From contig CAZDEF010000012.1 of assembly GCA_964504385.1 (NCBI GenBank), forward strand, positions 1-47,056: a DNA stretch of 47,056 bases, written 5' to 3'. The notes beneath the pieces were generated by a model that made no database searches, was not told where the DNA came from, and was given only the letters and a program-made list of their open reading frames with translations. The first letter of the stretch is position 1; each line of letters opens with the position of its first letter. The position numbers and the translations under genes were made by a program. Below are positions 1 through 7,428 of the stretch, in pieces. This DNA comes from Limiplasma sp964504385. GTDB taxonomy: Bacteria > Bacillota > Clostridia > Christensenellales > Aristaeellaceae.

Positions 1-3
1 TGC

Positions 4-55
4 ATACTAAAACGCCATGCTTTCTCTTGAAAACATGGCGTTTTTCAGCGGTCTG
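4..55 (-). repeat. Left copy of a 52-base terminal inverted repeat; terminator-like hairpin
   Basis: Positions 4-55 are the exact reverse complement of 47005-47056. The repeat contains a perfect 11-bp stem (9-19 with 34-44) around a 14-base loop. Read leftward, in the direction of the kinase gene, the stem is followed by TTTTAGTAT, so it looks like an intrinsic terminator. The same module sits downstream of the last rightward gene at the other end of the window. A dispersed terminator-like repeat is the simplest reading. Confidence 0.85.
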
Positions 56-56
56 C

Positions 57-80
57 GGCAGAGGAGAATGCTCCTCTGCC
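57..80 (-). terminator. Hairpin downstream of the kinase gene
   Basis: A perfect 10-bp stem (57-66 with 71-80) with a 4-base loop lies 16 bases beyond the kinase stop codon on the minus strand. It precedes the terminator-like repeat at 4-55, so the operon ends in two tandem hairpins. The first has no T-run and may stabilise the mRNA 3' end rather than terminate. Confidence 0.6.
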
Positions 81-96
81 ATTTCTGTATGCCGGC

Positions 97-1020
97 TCAG
101 CAGTACCCCTGCTTGATCAGGCGGCTCAAACCATTTCGATAGGGTTTTCCATCCCGCTGCTTTTCAGGCAGTTCTGCTTCAAACAGTGCCGTTACCGTGG
201 CGTCATCGGGCCGCTTTGAGGGATCAGCGCTGAGCATGCGATGCAAAACAGCGAGCCATTCCGCAGGCAGCGCGTCCGAAAAACGGATCTCTCCGCCGCT
301 CAGTGCAGCTTCATACAGATAATGATACTGCGTATGATCGAATGCGGGCATTTCTCCCGTCCACACCAGATGAATGATCGCGCCAAAAGCAAAGCTGTCC
401 AGCCTTGGCCCCAGCTTCGCATCCTGACCAATCATGCGCAGAAAGGCTTCCGGTGCAAGAAAGGCGGGATCCCCCTCCATTTCGCGTTTTTCCGTGGGCG
501 GATCATCCGCCAGAAAGCCGCTGTCCAAGTCGATCAGCCGCAGATGCCAGCCCTCCGGCCGTTTCAGCAGCAGGAAATGATCGGGCTTGAGATCGGCGTG
601 CACCACGCCCTGTGTGTGCAGGCGCTGCAGACACAGCGCTGCATCAAACAGCAGCCGCCGCTTTGCCTCCAATGAAAAGCCGGAAAGTTCCTCCGCCGTG
701 ATGTGACTGTCCGGCATCGCTTCGCTCACGGCGTAGTATTTGCGCTCATAACGGAAAAAGTCGATCACGGGCACCAGCGTATCGCCGATCACGCAGGAGA
801 CGGCTTCGTACAGTCTCATTTTCCGGCGTTCGAAGGCGTCGCAGCGTTCTCGCTGCTTTCTGCCCAGCTCGTTGTTTTCCTGCGGCGGATAGACGGGCGA
901 CAGAAATTCCTTCACAAAGAAACGCTCCAGCCCCTGCACAGCGATGCACCAGCGCGCGCTGCCGCTGCCGACGGTTTGCATCGGCGTGACGCGCTTATAG
1001 CCGCCAATCCATTCGCTCAT
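97..1020 (-). CDS. Serine/threonine protein kinase-like protein of a TerY-P-type triad
   Basis: About 307 residues, a single eukaryotic-like kinase domain with no transmembrane segment, so probably cytosolic. A glycine-rich loop (VGSGSA, 17-22) is followed by the likely ATP-binding lysine in FFVKEF (K37). The catalytic loop is HADLKPDH (141-148), with catalytic D143 and K145. The usual asparagine of this loop is His148, and the DFG motif reads DLD (D164). An APE-like motif (LAPEAF) follows. The start is ATG 1020; upstream in-frame starts would overlap deeply into the phosphatase. It overlaps the phosphatase gene by 26 bases and is last in a leftward operon vWA - PP2C - kinase. That gene set is known from the TerY-P triads of tellurite/stress-related Ter systems. 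The assignment to the kinase fold is firm; activity is inferred, since H148 and DLD are atypical. Confidence 0.85.
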   Translation of the reverse strand: MSEWIGGYKRVTPMQTVGSGSARWCIAVQGLERFFVKEFLSPVYPPQENNELGRKQRERCDAFERRKMRLYEAVSCVIGDTLVPVIDFFRYERKYYAVSEAMPDSHITAEELSGFSLEAKRRLLFDAALCLQRLHTQGVVHADLKPDHFLLLKRPEGWHLRLIDLDSGFLADDPPTEKREMEGDPAFLAPEAFLRMIGQDAKLGPRLDSFAFGAIIHLVWTGEMPAFDHTQYHYLYEAALSGGEIRFSDALPAEWLAVLHRMLSADPSKRPDDATVTALFEAELPEKQRDGKPYRNGLSRLIKQGYC

Positions 1021-1978
1021 GGTTTCCTCCCAGCGTCCAGTCGTACGTTTCGCGGTACAGCAGCCATTTTTCCTTCTGATAGGCTGTATTCCCGCAGCGT
1101 CTGCGGCACGGCGTGACAAACTGCTTCTGCAGGATGGCGCGGCGCGGCAGCAGCTTCTGCTTCATCTCATCAAAGCCGGAAACGCCGCATGGCTCCAGCA
1201 GCAAAGTCGCGTCATCCTGCGCCAGCTTCTTCAGCCGGTTCGACAGTTTCTTTTCCCAGCTTTCCCAGCTACGGGCGCTCATCAGCGTATCCAGCAGCAG
1301 CATTTCAAACTCCATCGGGTTCATCAGGCTGCTGTATGCGCCGTCCGTCGCGGTGAGGATCATGCAGGGCAGCGGCGCGCGCAGCCTGCGCAGGCTGATC
1401 TCAGCGTGCCTGTCTGCGCACAGCAGGCGGCTGAGCGGCGCATCGTGGTAGAGCGAATCAAATGCATCCGGGCTGCCGCGCAGATGATCCTGCGTGCACT
1501 GATGCAGCCCGTTTTCATCCAGCACATAGCCGCGGCTGTCGCCCGCCCACAGAAAGCACACCTCGCGCCAGCGTGCCGCCCCATCGGCGGTAAGAGCCGC
1601 GCACAGGGTGGAGGGCAGGTCGCGCTGCATGCTGCCCACAATGCGGCTTTTTGCCTCTCCCCCATTTTTCTGCGCAAAGCCGCAGAGGATGGCCTCCAGA
1701 TGCTCCTGCAGCGTCTGCACAAAGCGCTCGCCCTCAAGAGGGTCGGATGGCAGCTTTTCCCGCTCCTGCGCCCACATGGCCACAGCGCACGTGACCAGCC
1801 TTGCAGCGATATATGCGCCGGTTTGATTGCCCAGCGCCGGGTAGCGCCTGCTGCCCAGTCCGCCGCAGCCATCGGCCACGCAAAGCAGCGCGCCCCGTTC
1901 ATCCCGGCATAGTGCAAAGCTGTCCTCCCCGTTTTCAGGAAGGACAGCGTGGCAGACCGAAAGCAGAGGAAGCGTCAA
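995..1978 (-). CDS. PP2C-family serine/threonine phosphatase
   Basis: About 327 residues. PP2C motifs appear in order: GEDSF near residue 18, VADGCGGLGS near 34 (metal-binding Asp followed by Gly), AGDSRGYVL in the middle, LTATDGAYS and a final DDATLLL. These acidic residues form the two-metal centre in this family, so the enzyme is probably active on phospho-Ser/Thr. The start is TTG 1978, preceded by AGGAAAGGA with 9-base spacing. An alternative TTG at 2002 overlaps the vWA stop codon by 4 bases but lacks a visible ribosome site. It lies between the vWA gene and the kinase gene and most likely reverses phosphorylation by the kinase next door. Confidence 0.88.
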   Translation of the reverse strand: MTLPLLSVCHAVLPENGEDSFALCRDERGALLCVADGCGGLGSRRYPALGNQTGAYIAARLVTCAVAMWAQEREKLPSDPLEGERFVQTLQEHLEAILCGFAQKNGGEAKSRIVGSMQRDLPSTLCAALTADGAARWREVCFLWAGDSRGYVLDENGLHQCTQDHLRGSPDAFDSLYHDAPLSRLLCADRHAEISLRRLRAPLPCMILTATDGAYSSLMNPMEFEMLLLDTLMSARSWESWEKKLSNRLKKLAQDDATLLLEPCGVSGFDEMKQKLLPRRAILQKQFVTPCRRRCGNTAYQKEKWLLYRETYDWTLGGNHERMDWRL

Positions 1979-1998
1979 AGCATTCGTTCCTTTCCTGT

Positions 1999-2679
1999 TC
2001 AAATGGTATTACATACAGCGTCCAGCACCTGCCGGTATTCCACATCCAGCAGTCCTTCGCTCACTGTCTGCACATGGATCACCTGTCCCCACTCCGATGA
2101 GATGCGGCTCCACTCCGGCGCATCCGGTGCAAAAATCAGCAAGCGTTTGGCGTTTTCGTCCATTCCGCCGCCCAGCTGCTCATCCTCCCACCACAGGCTC
2201 AGTTCATCGAAATTCTTTGCCATTCCCTCCGGATACCAGGGCGCGATCCGTCCATGCCCCAGCTCATGCGTGGGCGCATCCGACCACACAACGATGATAT
2301 GGCGTTTCTTCACGCCTTCGCGCGTCCAGTCGCTGCGGATGGCGTAAGCCAGCGCTTCCAGTCCATCCTCCGGAATATCTCCGCCGCCCTTGGCGCGGAT
2401 CCCCGCCACGCAATCCTGAAACAGCTGGGATTGCTCCGGCAGCACAAAGAAATCGGAGCTGAGCATCGCATCGTCGCCATCTGCCACATAATCGCGGAAG
2501 GCGATCACGCGCACGCGCATCTGACTGATCGTCTTGTGCTTTTTTTTCATTTCATCCGCAATATCGCGGTACAGGTTCAGCGCGTTCTGCTTCACAAAAT
2601 CCAGCACATGCCGCATGCTGCCTGTCGCATCGATGCAGAACACCATGTCCACATGATATGTCAGTTTGTAGCCTTCCAA
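1999..2679 (-). CDS. TerY-like von Willebrand factor A domain protein
   Basis: 226 residues, essentially one vWA domain. The metal-ion-dependent adhesion site begins with DATGS (17-21), a conservative version of DxSxS. GGGDIPEDGLEAL in the centre supplies the conserved Thr/Asp region in altered form, and VVWSDAPTH resembles the third MIDAS loop. There is no signal peptide or membrane segment. The start is TTG 2679 with GGGAGAGGAG about 8 bases upstream. First gene of the leftward triad with a PP2C phosphatase and a kinase. In known TerY-P triads the vWA protein is thought to be a metal-dependent scaffold that the kinase and phosphatase act on or with. No TerC, TerD or TerB gene is present here, so a link to tellurite is not shown. 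Confidence 0.85.
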   Translation of the reverse strand: MEGYKLTYHVDMVFCIDATGSMRHVLDFVKQNALNLYRDIADEMKKKHKTISQMRVRVIAFRDYVADGDDAMLSSDFFVLPEQSQLFQDCVAGIRAKGGGDIPEDGLEALAYAIRSDWTREGVKKRHIIVVWSDAPTHELGHGRIAPWYPEGMAKNFDELSLWWEDEQLGGGMDENAKRLLIFAPDAPEWSRISSEWGQVIHVQTVSEGLLDVEYRQVLDAVCNTI

Positions 2680-2742
2680 CTTGCAAACTCCTCTCCCAAA
2701 ACGAAATGCGCTTCTAAATCAAATGGATTCTGCACAGAAAGC

Positions 2743-2771
2743 GGTTTTCCTGCCGTTTCAGAAGGAAAACC
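2743..2771. other. Hairpin between divergent genes
   Basis: A 9-bp stem (2743-2751 with 2763-2771) lies between the divergent vWA gene and the membrane protein gene, a few bases before the ribosome site of the latter. No convincing consensus promoter was recognised for either gene in this 117-base gap. Confidence 0.35.
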
Positions 2772-2796
2772 ACCCTTTCAAAGCGAAAGGTAACAG

Positions 2797-3525
2797 ATGG
2801 AAAACAAGGAAGGGATCGAATCGATCATGAAACTGCGCAGAGCACTCAGCGGTATTTTGTTCGGCGTTGGCTGTGCCATGACCTTTGTGGGATTGCTGGC
2901 GCTCATTCTGCCCGCCATTGCCAACGAACAGCTTCAGTTGGTGCTGGCTTCCTTCCTGCTGCCATCGCAGCATCTGCTGGTAAGCGCCGTCAACCGCTGC
3001 ATGAGCTTCGCGCTGGAGAACGGCTGGCGCGTGCTGCTGTGCGGCGCTGCGCTGCTCGCCGTGGGGGTAACGCTGTTCAGCCGCTACACGGCGGACGAAC
3101 CTGTCTCCAAAACTGAAAGCTACCGCCGCCCCGTGCAGCAGCCGCCCTTGTGGGAAGCGCCGCCTGCCGAAGCGAACGGCCCCAATCCCTTTGCCGATAC
3201 GACGCTGTGGGAGCAGTACGCGCCCAAGATCCAAGCGCCCACGCCCAGCGAAACGCCAGCTATCGGTTTTGTTTCGCCGCTGCTGGAACCCAACCGCATC
3301 GAGGAAGAAGCGCCCGCCGCTGCTCCCGAAACGCTGTATGCCCGTCCTGTGCCCGCGTCTGAGCCGGAACCCTTGGCTGACGCTGAGATACCTGCAGCCG
3401 AAGCTTTGCCGGCCATGCCGGAGGACGAGCCCGCCCCCTCTGCCGAAGCGCCAGACCCAAGCGCAGCACCGGTGCAGCTTTCGCCGCGCATCCGCAGCAC
3501 CATGGGAAAGCGGCGCGAATGGTAG
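2797..3525 (+). CDS. Two-helix membrane protein with acidic proline-rich tail, function unknown
   Basis: 242 residues, not recognised as a member of a named family. Two hydrophobic segments lie at about residues 17-42 and 78-95, joined by a short loop. They are followed by a tail of about 140 residues rich in Pro, Ala and Glu, ending in a basic patch (MGKRREW). The tail composition suggests disorder. The start is ATG 2797 with AAAGG upstream; ATG 2827, preceded by AGGAAGGG, is an alternative. It is transcribed divergently from the vWA-PP2C-kinase operon. It could be a membrane partner or substrate of that kinase, but only position supports this. Confidence 0.75.
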   Translation: MENKEGIESIMKLRRALSGILFGVGCAMTFVGLLALILPAIANEQLQLVLASFLLPSQHLLVSAVNRCMSFALENGWRVLLCGAALLAVGVTLFSRYTADEPVSKTESYRRPVQQPPLWEAPPAEANGPNPFADTTLWEQYAPKIQAPTPSETPAIGFVSPLLEPNRIEEEAPAAAPETLYARPVPASEPEPLADAEIPAAEALPAMPEDEPAPSAEAPDPSAAPVQLSPRIRSTMGKRREW

Positions 3526-3535
3526 TGAAATGTTC

Positions 3536-3564
3536 TTGACAAACCATGCCATGCTTGTTACGAT
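3536..3564 (+). promoter_or_regulatory. Sigma-A promoter for the transketolase genes
   Basis: TTGACA (3536-3541), a 17-base spacer and TACGAT (3559-3564). The start codon at 3610 follows after a leader of roughly 40 bases. Five of six -10 bases agree with the consensus, so this should be a strong constitutive promoter. Confidence 0.8.
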
Positions 3565-3609
3565 AAGACATGTGGTATCACCCCATAGGATACTCAAGGA
3601 GGAAAGATC

Positions 3610-4437
3610 ATGGAAGCATCTATCCGTTCCACGTGCACTCAGGTGCGCCGCGACATCATCAACATGACGGCTAAGGCAGGCTGCGGCCATCCCGGCGGCT
3701 CTCTGTCCATCGTCGAAGCGTTGGTTGCGCTGTATTATGAGAAGATGAACATCGACCCCAAGGATCCGAAGATGGAAAACCGCGACCGTTTTGTGCTCAG
3801 CAAGGGTCATGCGGCTCCTGCGCTGTACGCCGTTTTGGGCGAGCGCGGCTTCTTTGACAAGGCCGAGTTTGACAATTTCCGCCAGTACGGCAGTTTCCTG
3901 CAGGGCCATCCCGACATGAAGCGCTGCCCCGGCGTGGACGCTTCTACCGGTTCGCTGGGCCAGGGCATCTCCATCGCCACCGGCATGGCGCTGGCTGCCA
4001 AGGCGCAGGGCCGCGACATTCAGGTGTACACCATCATCGGCGACGGCGAATCTCAGGAAGGTCTGGTATGGGAAGCCTGCATGGCAGCCGCCCATTATAA
4101 GCTGGACAACCTGACCGTGATCCTGGACAACAACGGCCTGCAGATCGACGGCAGCAACGACGAAGTGATGAGTCTGGGCGATGTATCCGCCAAGTTTGCC
4201 GCCTTCGGCATGGACGTGGTGCAGGTGGCGGATGGCAACGATTACGACGAAGTGCTGGCTGCTCTCAACAAGCCTCACACTCCCGGTATGCCCAAGCTGA
4301 TCCGTATGAAGACCACCAAGGGCAAGGGCGTCAGCTTCATGGAAAACCAGTGCGGCTGGCACGGCAAGGCTCCCAACGCCGAGCAGCGCGAGCAGGCTCT
4401 GCGCGATTTGGACGCTCTTGAGAATGCGGAGGTGTAA
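3610..4437 (+). CDS. Transketolase, N-terminal (thiamine pyrophosphate-binding) subunit
   Basis: 275 residues, the usual size for the N-terminal half of a split transketolase. It starts with an RRDIINMTAKAGCGHPGGSLS segment typical of the family. The thiamine diphosphate/Mg motif runs from GDGESQEGLVWEA to LDNNGLQIDG. With the C-terminal subunit encoded next, it would transfer two-carbon ketol units between sugar phosphates in the non-oxidative pentose phosphate pathway. AAGGAGG lies just upstream of ATG 3610. Only four bases separate it from the next gene, so the subunits are made together. Split transketolases are common in Clostridia and archaea. Confidence 0.95.
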   Translation: MEASIRSTCTQVRRDIINMTAKAGCGHPGGSLSIVEALVALYYEKMNIDPKDPKMENRDRFVLSKGHAAPALYAVLGERGFFDKAEFDNFRQYGSFLQGHPDMKRCPGVDASTGSLGQGISIATGMALAAKAQGRDIQVYTIIGDGESQEGLVWEACMAAAHYKLDNLTVILDNNGLQIDGSNDEVMSLGDVSAKFAAFGMDVVQVADGNDYDEVLAALNKPHTPGMPKLIRMKTTKGKGVSFMENQCGWHGKAPNAEQREQALRDLDALENAEV

Positions 4438-4441
4438 TGTA

Positions 4442-5362
4442 ATGGAAAAGAAAGCAACGCGTGTGGCCTACGGCGAGTATCTTGCCAAGCTTGGCCATGA
4501 GAATGATAAGCTGGTCGTGCTGGACGCCGATCTGGCGGGCGCTACCATGACCCAGTATTTCAAGAAGGAACATCCGGATCGCTTCTTTGACTGCGGCATT
4601 GCCGAGGCCAACATGGTGGATCTGGCTGCCGGTATGAGCACGATGGGCATGATTCCCTTCTGCTCCACGTTTGCCGTGTTTGCTGGCCGCTGCTTTGACC
4701 AGATCCGCAACAGCGTGTGCTATCCCAAGATGAATGTCAAGTTCGGCTTCACCCATGCCGGCATCACGCTGGGCGAGGACGGCGGCAGCCATCAGGCCAT
4801 CGAGGACATCGCCATCATGCGCGCTCTTCCCAACATGACCGTGCTGGTTCCCTGCGATGCCAACGAGACCCAGCGCTGCGTGGATGCAGCTCTGGCCATC
4901 AACGGGCCGGTGTTCATCCGTCTGGCGCGTCTGCCCAGCCCCGTGTTTGAAATGGATATGCCTTTCACCGTGGGCAAGATGAACGTGCTGCGCGAAGGCA
5001 CGGACGAATGCGTGCTCATCTGCTGCGGCGTGATGGTCAGCGAGTGTCTGGCCGCTGCCGAGCTGCTGGCTGAAAAGGGCAAGAGCGTGACCGTTGTGAA
5101 TTGCCACACGATCAAGCCCTTCGATGAAGAAGGCGCGCGTGCGCTGGCTGCCAAGTACAAGAATGTTTACACCGTGGAAGAGCACAGCATCATCGGCGGT
5201 CTGGGCGACGCTACCGCTGCTGCGCTGGTGAACATGGACGGCATCAAGCTGACCAAGCTGGGTCTGAACGATGAATTCGGCCAGAGCGGCAAGCCTGCCG
5301 ATCTGCTCAAGGCCTATAAGCTGGACGCTGCAAGCATTGCCGAGCGCGTGCTGGCCAACTGA
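4442..5362 (+). CDS. Transketolase, C-terminal subunit
   Basis: 306 residues, carrying the pyrimidine-binding domain (about 1-165, with DADLAGAT and the HAGITLGEDGGSHQ region) and the C-terminal domain (about 185-306, with EEHSIIGGLG). The start is ATG 4442, since GGAGGTG overlapping the end of the previous gene is its ribosome site; an upstream in-frame ATG at 4418 lies inside the partner gene and has no site. It forms the heteromeric transketolase with the preceding subunit. A strong terminator follows. A 1-deoxyxylulose-5-phosphate synthase is excluded by the two-subunit layout and length. Confidence 0.95.
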   Translation: MEKKATRVAYGEYLAKLGHENDKLVVLDADLAGATMTQYFKKEHPDRFFDCGIAEANMVDLAAGMSTMGMIPFCSTFAVFAGRCFDQIRNSVCYPKMNVKFGFTHAGITLGEDGGSHQAIEDIAIMRALPNMTVLVPCDANETQRCVDAALAINGPVFIRLARLPSPVFEMDMPFTVGKMNVLREGTDECVLICCGVMVSECLAAAELLAEKGKSVTVVNCHTIKPFDEEGARALAAKYKNVYTVEEHSIIGGLGDATAAALVNMDGIKLTKLGLNDEFGQSGKPADLLKAYKLDAASIAERVLAN

Positions 5363-5384
5363 AAACGGTCTTATTTAAACCATT

Positions 5385-5430
5385 GATCAAGAGGGCTCCC
5401 TTTTTGCGAAGGGCGCCCTCTTTGATTTTA
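5385..5430 (+). terminator. Intrinsic terminator of the transketolase operon
   Basis: A GC-rich hairpin with GAGGGC pairing to GCCCTC and CCTT pairing to AAGG, followed by TTTGATTTTA. It ends the rightward transketolase transcript. Confidence 0.8.
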
Positions 5431-5453
5431 TCCGTTTACCAGATGGCCTTGGA

Positions 5454-5496
5454 CAAAAAACGGGAAACGGCATCATTGAAATCATGCCGTTTCCCG
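5454..5496 (-). terminator. Intrinsic terminator of the phosphofructokinase gene
   Basis: A perfect 13-bp stem (5461-5473 with 5484-5496). On the minus strand it is followed by a run of six T, the classical arrangement for the leftward pfkA transcript ending at 5549. Confidence 0.85.
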
Positions 5497-5548
5497 CAAA
5501 CAGGATCATCTTATCTTTGTTTCTTTAGTAGGAGCGCTTTCCGCGCCG

Positions 5549-6625
5549 TCAGTCGCCCAGCGTGATTCCCATGTTCCGGGCAGTGACCAGCACATGGTCA
5601 TCCTTCGGAACAGGCTTGGGTACGCCTGCGATGTCCTTGAGATCGTTATGGATGATCTCGTTACCGTCCAGCGCAACTGTCACGCCGTAGATCTCATCGC
5701 GGATCAATTCGGCGGCGTGAACGCCAAACTGGGTGGACAGCACACGGTCGTAAGCGCTGGGGCTGCCGCCGCGCTGGATGTGACCGGGCACGACGTGACG
5801 TGCTTCCACCCCCACCATTTCCTGCAGCTGCGCGGCGATGCGCTTGCTGATGCAGTCATACGGCAGGGAGCTGCGGTATTCCGCACGCTCCTTCTTTTTC
5901 ATTTTGGCTTCTTCCTTGCTCATGGCGCCTTCGGCCACAGCAATGATGCTGAAGGCTTTCTTTCCCTTGGCGCGCGCCTCCACTGTCTTGGCCACTTCCT
6001 TGATATCGTAAGGGATCTCGGGCAGAAGGATCACATCTGCGCCGCCGGCCACACCTGCGTACAGCGTGAGCCATCCCGCCTTGTTGCCCATGAGTTCGAT
6101 CACCATGCAGCGGCCATGGCTGGTGGCGGTGGTGTGGATGCGGTCGATCACCTCGGTGGCGATGTCCACAGCGGTGTGGAAGCCGAAGGTGAAATCCGTG
6201 CCGTAGATATCGTTGTCAATGGTCTTGGGCAGGCCGATCACGTTCAGTCCTTCTTCGCTGAGCAGATTGGCCGTCTTGTGGGTGCCGTTTCCGCCAAGGG
6301 TGACCAGGCAGTCCAGCTTCAGGTTCTTGTAGTTCTTCTTCATGGCGGCTACTTTGTCCACGCCATCGTCCTCTACTACGCGCATATTTCGGAAGGGACG
6401 GCGGCTGGTGCCCAGAATGGTCCCGCCCAAGGTGAGAATGCCGGAGAAATCACTTCTCTTCATTTCTTTCCATTCGTCGTCGATCAGCCCGGCATAGCCA
6501 TTCTGAATACCGATGATCTCCGCGTCAAACATTTCATAAGCCGCACGCGCCACACCGCGAATGGCTGCGTTCAGGCCGGGGCAATCGCCGCCGCTGGTCA
6601 GGATCCCTATTCTGCGCTTCATCAT
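5549..6625 (-). CDS. pfkA: 6-phosphofructokinase (group III type, predicted ATP-dependent)
   Basis: 358 residues. It phosphorylates fructose 6-phosphate to the 1,6-bisphosphate in glycolysis. Motifs: GGDCPGLN at 12-19, GTSRRPF at 72-78, GGNGT at 111-115 and PKTIDND at 133-139 with catalytic D137. Gly114, at the position called G104 in the E. coli enzyme, favours ATP. Lys134, equivalent to E. coli G124, is the residue usual in pyrophosphate enzymes. The G plus K combination is known from actinobacterial group III ATP enzymes. The start is the ATG at 6625 with GAGGAGG 8 bases upstream; a second ATG follows directly. It has its own promoter divergent from the ydcF-like gene. ATP use is predicted from one residue, not proven. 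Confidence 0.92.
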   Translation of the reverse strand: MMKRRIGILTSGGDCPGLNAAIRGVARAAYEMFDAEIIGIQNGYAGLIDDEWKEMKRSDFSGILTLGGTILGTSRRPFRNMRVVEDDGVDKVAAMKKNYKNLKLDCLVTLGGNGTHKTANLLSEEGLNVIGLPKTIDNDIYGTDFTFGFHTAVDIATEVIDRIHTTATSHGRCMVIELMGNKAGWLTLYAGVAGGADVILLPEIPYDIKEVAKTVEARAKGKKAFSIIAVAEGAMSKEEAKMKKKERAEYRSSLPYDCISKRIAAQLQEMVGVEARHVVPGHIQRGGSPSAYDRVLSTQFGVHAAELIRDEIYGVTVALDGNEIIHNDLKDIAGVPKPVPKDDHVLVTARNMGITLGD

Positions 6626-6668
6626 CCAAAACGCCTCCTCATGTACAAGATGAACAAGATCTGCATTC

Positions 6669-6697
6669 ATTATACCACGCTCGCTTTCCATTGACAA
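6669..6697 (-). promoter_or_regulatory. Promoter of pfkA
   Basis: On the minus strand TTGTCA (6692-6697), a 17-base spacer and a perfect TATAAT (6669-6674). It is divergent from the promoter at 6711-6738, so the two share the intergenic region. Confidence 0.8.
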
Positions 6698-6710
6698 TGA
6701 ACATTCTGTC

Positions 6711-6738
6711 TTGCTTCTGCACGAATGCACGGTATAAT
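6711..6738 (+). promoter_or_regulatory. Promoter of the ydcF-like gene
   Basis: TTGCTT (6711-6716), a 16-base spacer and a perfect TATAAT (6733-6738), 22 bases before the start codon at 6761. Confidence 0.7.
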
Positions 6739-6760
6739 AGAAAGCGGGGAGGCTGACAAG

Positions 6761-7426
6761 ATGAGAAACGAAGTGCTTCAAAACCTGCAGATGGTTTGGG
6801 ACAGTCTGTACACGGCAGATACGCTGCAGCAGGCGGATGTGATCATGGCCTTCGGCTGTGCGGATCCGCTGGTGGGCGAGCGCGCGGCAAAGCTGTTTCT
6901 GGCCGGTTATGCACCGCTATTGCTGTATTCCGGCGGGCTGGGAAAAGGCACACTGGGCCGGCTTGAAAAAAGCGAAGCGGAGAACTACGCCGACACCGCG
7001 CTGAAGCTGTTCGTCCCCGCCGAATGCATGCTGCTGGAAACCCGCTCCACCAATACGGGCGAAAATCTGCGTTTTTCCCACGCGCTGCTGTGCGAACGCG
7101 GGTTGCGGATCCGCACGGCCATCGTGGTTCATCAGCCCAACATGGGCCGACGCATCCGCGCCACGCTGGAAAAGCAATGGCCCGATCGCGAAACGCAGTT
7201 TCTGATCGCGCCTGCAGACCGTTCGCTGGAAGGCTATCTGCAGCGGCTGGGCGCGGCGGGCGTGGAGGAATACGAAATGATCTCCAACATCGTGGGCGAT
7301 TTCCAGCGTATGGACGTCTATGCGCGGCTTGGCTATCAAACGCCGCAGTCCATGCCGCCGGAGGCATGGGCCGCTTACGAACAGCTGAAGGCTTTCGGCT
7401 ATACCAAATATGTGATGGGAGCATGA
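6761..7426 (+). CDS. YdcF/DUF218 family protein
   Basis: 221 residues. The pattern ADVIMAFGCADP, LLLYSGGLGKG, SEAENYADTAL, STNTGENL and HQPNMGRR is the DUF218/YdcF core (SanA-like), a Rossmann-like fold seen in proteins linked to envelope functions or with unknown activity. No membrane segment or signal peptide is visible, so this version is cytosolic. The start is ATG 6761 with GGGGAGG at 7-base spacing; an upstream in-frame start at 6725 overlaps the promoter. The stop codon overlaps the next reading frame, and the pentapeptide and GNAT genes follow without gaps, so the three form one operon. The substrate is unknown. Confidence 0.85.
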   Translation: MRNEVLQNLQMVWDSLYTADTLQQADVIMAFGCADPLVGERAAKLFLAGYAPLLLYSGGLGKGTLGRLEKSEAENYADTALKLFVPAECMLLETRSTNTGENLRFSHALLCERGLRIRTAIVVHQPNMGRRIRATLEKQWPDRETQFLIAPADRSLEGYLQRLGAAGVEEYEMISNIVGDFQRMDVYARLGYQTPQSMPPEAWAAYEQLKAFGYTKYVMGA

Positions 7427-7428
7427 GC

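Noticed and set aside
3565..3609. A riboswitch (for example for thiamine pyrophosphate) before the transketolase genes
   Set aside because: The leader is only about 40 bases and shows no aptamer-like structure.
2758..4362. A 534-residue open frame on the minus strand opposite the transketolase subunit and the small membrane protein
   Set aside because: It spans a plus-strand promoter and two plus-strand genes, and has no motif.
4418..4441. An upstream ATG as start of the transketolase C-terminal subunit
   Set aside because: It lies inside the previous gene and overlaps the GGAGGTG ribosome site that serves ATG 4442.
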